The notes below the pieces were generated by a model, which saw only the letters and a program-made list of their open reading frames with translations, was not told the DNA's origin and did no database searches. The translations under genes were made by a program, and so were the position numbers. Shown in pieces: positions 31,105 to 35,114 of a DNA stretch of 35,114 nt. The stretch's first letter is position 1; every line of letters starts with the position of its first letter. Source of the stretch: CAYVAP01 sp964343195 (lineage in GTDB: Bacteria > Bacteroidota > Bacteroidia > J057); NCBI GenBank assembly GCA_964343195.1, contig CAYFIR010000065.1:1-35114 (forward strand), read 5' to 3'.

Positions 31105-32070
31105 TTACCTGATGCTAAAGATTACGCCCAGGTTCATGGTTAGCAATTTCGCATCGCGGGTAGGAGTAGCAATCTCCAGCGGCATGGATGGGTCAAAATC
31201 GGGGTTATCCGGGTGATTCATCAGAAATTCCCCCCCTTCGCGGTAGATGGTTTCCATCTGATAGGTGGAAAGAGTGTGTAGCTGTCCCTCTCCATTGAGG
31301 TCATAGGCTTCTACCTGAGAATACAGAGGCCTTGCTTTTTGGTGAATGTAGGAGACCTCATAGAAAAAGCGAATTCTCGGATCGATTCGGTAGGAAATGC
31401 CCAGGCTGCCCTGTCCTCCCAAAGTGGTGGTTGCCTTCAGGTTGATCATTTGGGTGAGCTGCCCATTTGCCCGAGGGGTAGTGGAATGATAGGAGATCCT
31501 GTATCGGCTAGGGATGATGGCTCCGACTCTTAAAAAGGGAGAAAACCGACGTTCGCCCATTGAGATCGTGATGCCCGGGGTCAACTGAAGGCGCGGGGAT
31601 TTAATGGAGGTGGAGGAAGTCATTACCCCCATCGAATCGAACATGCTGCTACTGGAAAAACCAGCGAAATAGGCAACATCAATATCAGCTTTGATATAGG
31701 GAGAATAGTCGTATGCGATCCTAACCCGGCTTTGAATGCCAGTCCCAAGCGATCCTTCAAATGCATCAAAAGCAGAGTTGACGGATACATATTCATCCAT
31801 CCGGAGGTTGGGCTCGATAGGCGCTGCCGGCTGCAGACTACTCCCTACCCCGGTTCCGACCATGATAGAGATCTGAGCGGGAGAAAGAAAAGGGAGATAT
31901 AGGGCCGGCATTAACAGAAATGCCCGCTTAACCCAATTCGCTAAGTCCTTTGCATAATTCAAAGCAATAGATCTGTTTTTAAGCACAGGAAGAGAATAGC
32001 AAGGAATTTCCCATCTAGTAAATTGCAAAAACCAGATCACAATCCCAACTATTCGAAGAATTGAAGCCAT
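31105..32070 (-). CDS. Predicted outer-membrane beta-barrel protein
   Basis: The frame encodes 321 residues. After an export signal ending LLMPALYLPFLSPAQ come glycine- and aromatic-rich strands. Examples are ISIMVGTGVGSSL, YIKADIDVAYFAGFSS and GGQGSLGISYRIDPRIRFFY, and the final LLTMNLGVIFSIR is a typical last strand. No family is recognised. The N-terminus is uncertain: ATG 32070 gives 66 residues before the mature part, including a second hydrophobic stretch. A TTG at 31962 would give a normal signal peptide (NYAKDLANWVKRAFLLMPAL). It lies 57 bases upstream of the three-repeat protein gene on the same strand, so they may be co-transcribed, although an AT-rich stretch between them could be a promoter. 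Confidence 0.68.
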   Translation of the reverse strand: MASILRIVGIVIWFLQFTRWEIPCYSLPVLKNRSIALNYAKDLANWVKRAFLLMPALYLPFLSPAQISIMVGTGVGSSLQPAAPIEPNLRMDEYVSVNSAFDAFEGSLGTGIQSRVRIAYDYSPYIKADIDVAYFAGFSSSSMFDSMGVMTSSTSIKSPRLQLTPGITISMGERRFSPFLRVGAIIPSRYRISYHSTTPRANGQLTQMINLKATTTLGGQGSLGISYRIDPRIRFFYEVSYIHQKARPLYSQVEAYDLNGEGQLHTLSTYQMETIYREGGEFLMNHPDNPDFDPSMPLEIATPTRDAKLLTMNLGVIFSIR

Positions 32071-32208
32071 TTAAACGGCTTCACCTAAAGGACGCAGCCG
32101 ATGGCGAAAACGTGGCATGAGCTTGTTAAATTGGATGACTAAATTTAGGAATTGAGCTATTGCCAGGTTGGGTGAAAAAAAATCCTACCTTTTGGTCAAC
32201 CCGATATT

Positions 32209-34656
32209 ATGCTGTTAGGCATTCCGTATACCCTCGCTGAAATTGCGCCACTAGCCCTGGTCAGGGACCTGTTTCAGGGCTCTCTGGAGCAGCAACAACT
32301 CCGCTATGTAGCCTTTGACAGTCGTCAGATCAGCCATGGTGGGCAGACCCTGTTTGTAGCGTTGAAAACCTCGAACCGGGACGGTCATGGCTTCATCGAG
32401 GATGCCTACCAAAAAGGTGTCCGCAACTTCCTGACCGAAGAGCCGATCAGCCTGCCTGGCGTCCATTATGCCTTGTGCGACAACACCCTGGAGTCGCTCC
32501 AGGCCTGGGCCATGCACCATCGGCAGCGGTTTTCCTACCCGGTGGTGGGCATCACTGGCTCCAATGGCAAGACCACCGTCAAAGAGTGGCTGTCCAGTCT
32601 CATCGAGCTGGACCTGCAACTAATCAAGAGCCCCATGAGCTATAACAGCCAGCTGGGCGTGCCACTAAGCCTGCTCCAAATGGGACCAATGGCCGAGGTG
32701 GCCATCATCGAGGCGGGGATCTCTCAGGTGGGCGAAATGGAAACCCTGGCGACGCTCATTCAGCCAACTTTGGGCATCCTCACCCACATGGGAGCAGCAC
32801 ATGCCGAGGGGTTTCGCAGCGATCAGGAAAAGCTAGGGGAAAAATTACAACTGTTCGAGTCAGCAGATCAGGTCTTGCTGAGTTCCGCTCAGGATTGGGT
32901 GCTTCGGCAGGTAATAGAAGAAGGTTTACAAATCGCAACCGTGGGTTCCGCCGCCGTGGATGAGCTCAAAATTCACATCGAAAGTCAGACGCTTCAGGTC
33001 GAATGGCAGGGAAAATCTCATGTGCTTAATCTGCCGCAGACAGATAGTGCCTCGCTTCAAAACGTCGGATTGGCCCTGCTGGCCGGGTTGAAGTTGGGGG
33101 TACCGCTAACAGACATGCTGGCGCGGGTTCACCTGTTACAGCCGGTAGAAATGCGCATGGAACTCATCAGCGACGATCCGGATCTGATCATCCTGAACGA
33201 TACCTACAATTCGGATGTGGACTCCGTGAGGCTGGCCCTCCGCCAACTGACCGAGCAACAGCTCAACCCGAGACGGATGGTCATCCTGAGCGACATTCCG
33301 CACCTGGGAGAAAAGCAGGAGCAAATCCAGCAGGAAGTCTGGGAAGAAGCCCGGCAGGTCGCCGAAACGGTGTGGCTCGTGGGGCCGGTGTTTCACCAGA
33401 TGGGATTGCCCAATGCCTTTCCCGATACCGATGCCCTACTGCCTGCGCTGAACTACAACGACATGGCTCCCGGCACCCTGCTGCTCAAGGGGGCGCGGCA
33501 ATTTCGCCTGGAACGGGTGCTGAACCGACTGCGACGCAAGCCTCATGCGACCTTTTTTCAGATCGATCTGAATAAGCTAAGCCACAACTTCCGCCAGCTA
33601 AAATCCCAACTGGCCGATGGCGTCAAAACCATGTGCATGGTCAAGGCGGCATCTTATGGCGCGGGTACCTGGGAGATCGCCCAGCAACTGGAAAAGGAAG
33701 GGGCCACCTACCTGACAGTGGCCTATGCTTCCGAAGGAATTGCCCTGCGCGATGCTGGCATCGGCATGCCCATCATGGTCATGAACCCCGATGCCGACAG
33801 CATCGACGCGCTGATCGGCTTTGACCTGGAGCCGGAAGTCAGCAACCTCGACTTCCTGCGTCGCTATCTGCGCGCCGCCCGGCTGCGCCGCAATTACCAG
33901 TACCGCATTCACCTCAAATTGGAGACAGGCATGGGGCGGTTGGGCTTTCGGGAAGGGGACATGAATCAACTGATTGAAACCCTGGCTCAGTATCCCGATT
34001 TGCAGGTGGTCTCGGTCATGACGCATCTGGCGGCGGCAGATATGCCCTCGGAGGATGAATATTCGCGGCAGCAGGTCGCGCGGTTTCAGCAGATGTACGG
34101 ACAGCTTCAGGCAGAACTGGGCCTTCAGGCTTTTCGGCACATCCTCAACACGGTGGGGCTACAGCGCTTTCCCGAGTACCAGTTTGACATGGTGCGACTG
34201 GGCATCGGGCTGTACGGGATCAATCCACTGGGAGAGAGTCCCCTGCAGTTGGAAGAAATTGGCACCCTGCAAACGAGCATCTCGCAGATACAGGAGCACG
34301 AAGTCGGCGAAAGCATCGGCTACGGCCGGTCGCAACGTACCAATCGCAAAAGCCGCATTGCCACGTTGCCCATCGGCTATGCAGACGGCATTCCCCGCTC
34401 GTTGAGCAATGGCAGGTTCTCGTTTTTGCTGCGGGGGAAGTGGGCCTCGACCTTCGGGCGGGTTTGTATGGACATGCTCATGCTCGACGTGACCGATATC
34501 CCGGAAGCACAGGCAGGCGACGACGTGATCCTGATCGGGCAGCAGGGTGAGCACCGCATTTCCGTGCGCGAGATCGCCCATGCTGCGGATACCATTCCCT
34601 ATGAAATTTTGACCCGGATCAGCCCGAGGGTTAGGAGGGTGTATGTGAGGGAGTAG
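32209..34656 (+). CDS. Bifunctional MurF ligase/alanine racemase
   Basis: This 815-residue fusion combines two steps that feed the D-Ala-D-Ala end of the peptidoglycan stem. The N-terminal half (about 1-450) is UDP-MurNAc-tripeptide:D-Ala-D-Ala ligase, with the ATP loop GITGSNGKTT (114-123), the central-domain EAGISQVGEM, and NDTYNSDVDSV (330-340). The C-terminal half (about 450-815) is a PLP alanine racemase. Its cofactor lysine is K479 in CMVKAASYGAG and its catalytic tyrosine Y705 in SIGYGRS. All key residues are present, so both activities are probably live. This fusion is typical of Bacteroidota and is the best taxonomic marker in the window. Start ATG 32209 fits the family. Confidence 0.95.
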   Translation: MLLGIPYTLAEIAPLALVRDLFQGSLEQQQLRYVAFDSRQISHGGQTLFVALKTSNRDGHGFIEDAYQKGVRNFLTEEPISLPGVHYALCDNTLESLQAWAMHHRQRFSYPVVGITGSNGKTTVKEWLSSLIELDLQLIKSPMSYNSQLGVPLSLLQMGPMAEVAIIEAGISQVGEMETLATLIQPTLGILTHMGAAHAEGFRSDQEKLGEKLQLFESADQVLLSSAQDWVLRQVIEEGLQIATVGSAAVDELKIHIESQTLQVEWQGKSHVLNLPQTDSASLQNVGLALLAGLKLGVPLTDMLARVHLLQPVEMRMELISDDPDLIILNDTYNSDVDSVRLALRQLTEQQLNPRRMVILSDIPHLGEKQEQIQQEVWEEARQVAETVWLVGPVFHQMGLPNAFPDTDALLPALNYNDMAPGTLLLKGARQFRLERVLNRLRRKPHATFFQIDLNKLSHNFRQLKSQLADGVKTMCMVKAASYGAGTWEIAQQLEKEGATYLTVAYASEGIALRDAGIGMPIMVMNPDADSIDALIGFDLEPEVSNLDFLRRYLRAARLRRNYQYRIHLKLETGMGRLGFREGDMNQLIETLAQYPDLQVVSVMTHLAAADMPSEDEYSRQQVARFQQMYGQLQAELGLQAFRHILNTVGLQRFPEYQFDMVRLGIGLYGINPLGESPLQLEEIGTLQTSISQIQEHEVGESIGYGRSQRTNRKSRIATLPIGYADGIPRSLSNGRFSFLLRGKWASTFGRVCMDMLMLDVTDIPEAQAGDDVILIGQQGEHRISVREIAHAADTIPYEILTRISPRVRRVYVRE

Positions 34657-34765
34657 TGTGGAAGCTATTTAACACTTCATGGTGTAAGGATGCTTACTCC
34701 AAGTGGCTCTCAATCATATCTCTCGAACTAAACCGAATAAAAACAGGCACTCTCTTATTATTTAA

Positions 34766-35095
34766 ATGATGGATATAGCATTTGATATATTTTTTGTTGC
34801 CGACTCAATTGATCGAGTTGTATGCCCTCCTGATCAGGTATTCAGAAATGAAAAGTTTGAATTTCTGTTATCATATGGAGGGCACTTGGTGGAAGATGCC
34901 CAGCAATACAGTAAGCTGATGGCTTTTTGGGAAGAGATTGGAGAGAATGGGTTTTCACTCAGAGAAAACTTTGGGGCGACTACACCTAGCAATAATCGAA
35001 AGGAGCCTCTATCTGCTTATTTTTCCACTAGAAGCACACTGGGAGAGTTTAATCATCAACTAATTCTACTTTGTCAAGTTAAGAAAAAGGCTTAA
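34766..35095 (+). CDS. AT-rich orphan ORF of unknown function
   Basis: The frame encodes 109 residues (first two both Met). I recognise no family. Phrases such as EFLLSYGGHLVEDAQQYSKL and FWEEIGENGFSLRENFG look like genuine protein, with mixed helix and strand and no signal peptide. The last residues are basic (KKKA). Base composition is clearly more AT-rich than the neighbouring murF-alr gene, and the 110 bases before it are also AT-rich. That may mark a recently acquired or fast-evolving gene. It lies at the edge of the window, so its operon context on the right is unknown. Confidence 0.5.
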   Translation: MMDIAFDIFFVADSIDRVVCPPDQVFRNEKFEFLLSYGGHLVEDAQQYSKLMAFWEEIGENGFSLRENFGATTPSNNRKEPLSAYFSTRSTLGEFNHQLILLCQVKKKA

Positions 35096-35114
35096 GCTCG
35101 GGATGTATGTAAAA

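Noticed and set aside
29296..32070. A phage-defence island
   Set aside because: Only the DRHyd-like domain hints at it; there is no nuclease, methylase, NTPase, CD-NTase or mobile gene around, and its usual catalytic Glu is missing. Kept as a domain-level finding only.

Overview
The window looks like chromosomal DNA of a Bacteroidota bacterium, most plausibly a Saprospiria (Lewinella-type) relative with about 50-55% GC. The strongest evidence is a MurF-alanine racemase fusion, an arrangement I know mainly from Bacteroidota. Supporting signs are a two-subunit-type methylmalonyl-CoA mutase small subunit, DUF4397 and outer-membrane barrel proteins, a DUF7948-like protein, mostly absent Shine-Dalgarno sequences, and TAnnTTTG-like -7 boxes lying just before start codons. 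I see no rRNA, tRNA, CRISPR array, transposase, integrase or phage gene. The genus is inference.

Layout. 45-947: an EamA-type transporter (-). 1279-2547: purD (+). 2551-3364: a dense array of short-loop hairpins in 123-bp and 265-bp tandem units. 3380-3775: a DUF2750 protein (-). 4160-6937: a UbiA-family prenyltransferase followed by the methylmalonyl-CoA mutase small subunit (-), ending in a strong terminator. 7075-9431: a small [2Fe-2S] ferredoxin, a membrane-anchored unknown protein and proline dehydrogenase (+). 9597-11753: an envelope block with a TPR-like lipoprotein, a DUF4397-like lipoprotein and a beta-barrel. 11834-13671: a phosphoglycosyl transferase (+) facing a PseC-like sugar aminotransferase (-). 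13780-14858: a stand-alone DUF7948-like secreted protein and a DUF6141-like membrane protein. 14859-15568: a gene-free stretch rich in repeats. 15569-17371: an MdlA/YheI-like ABC half-exporter (-).

17753-18418 is a secreted thioredoxin-fold/SPOR fusion. pheT, an unknown small gene, murI, a large TPR protein, a penicillin acylase-family hydrolase and a small membrane protein then run in one direction to 27303. This set overlaps by 14 nt a convergent gene for a seven-heme cytochrome with a TPR tail (27290-29230). 29296-32070 (-) holds the least familiar gene: three diverged copies of an unnamed domain of about 110 residues joined to a nucleoside-deoxyribosyltransferase-like (DRHyd) domain. That domain has Lys where the family normally has its catalytic Glu. 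A predicted barrel protein lies directly upstream of it. The window closes with murF-alr (32209-34656) and an AT-rich orphan ORF.

Functional themes are peptidoglycan precursor supply (murI, murF-alr), purine and translation housekeeping (purD, pheT), propionyl/methylmalonyl-CoA and proline metabolism, quinone-linked respiration (UbiA-type enzyme, multiheme cytochrome) and envelope proteins. The points most worth a second look are the three-repeat DRHyd protein, the hairpin array, heptanucleotide tandem repeats scattered between genes, the thioredoxin-SPOR fusion, the solitary DUF7948-like protein, and apparently leaderless promoters.
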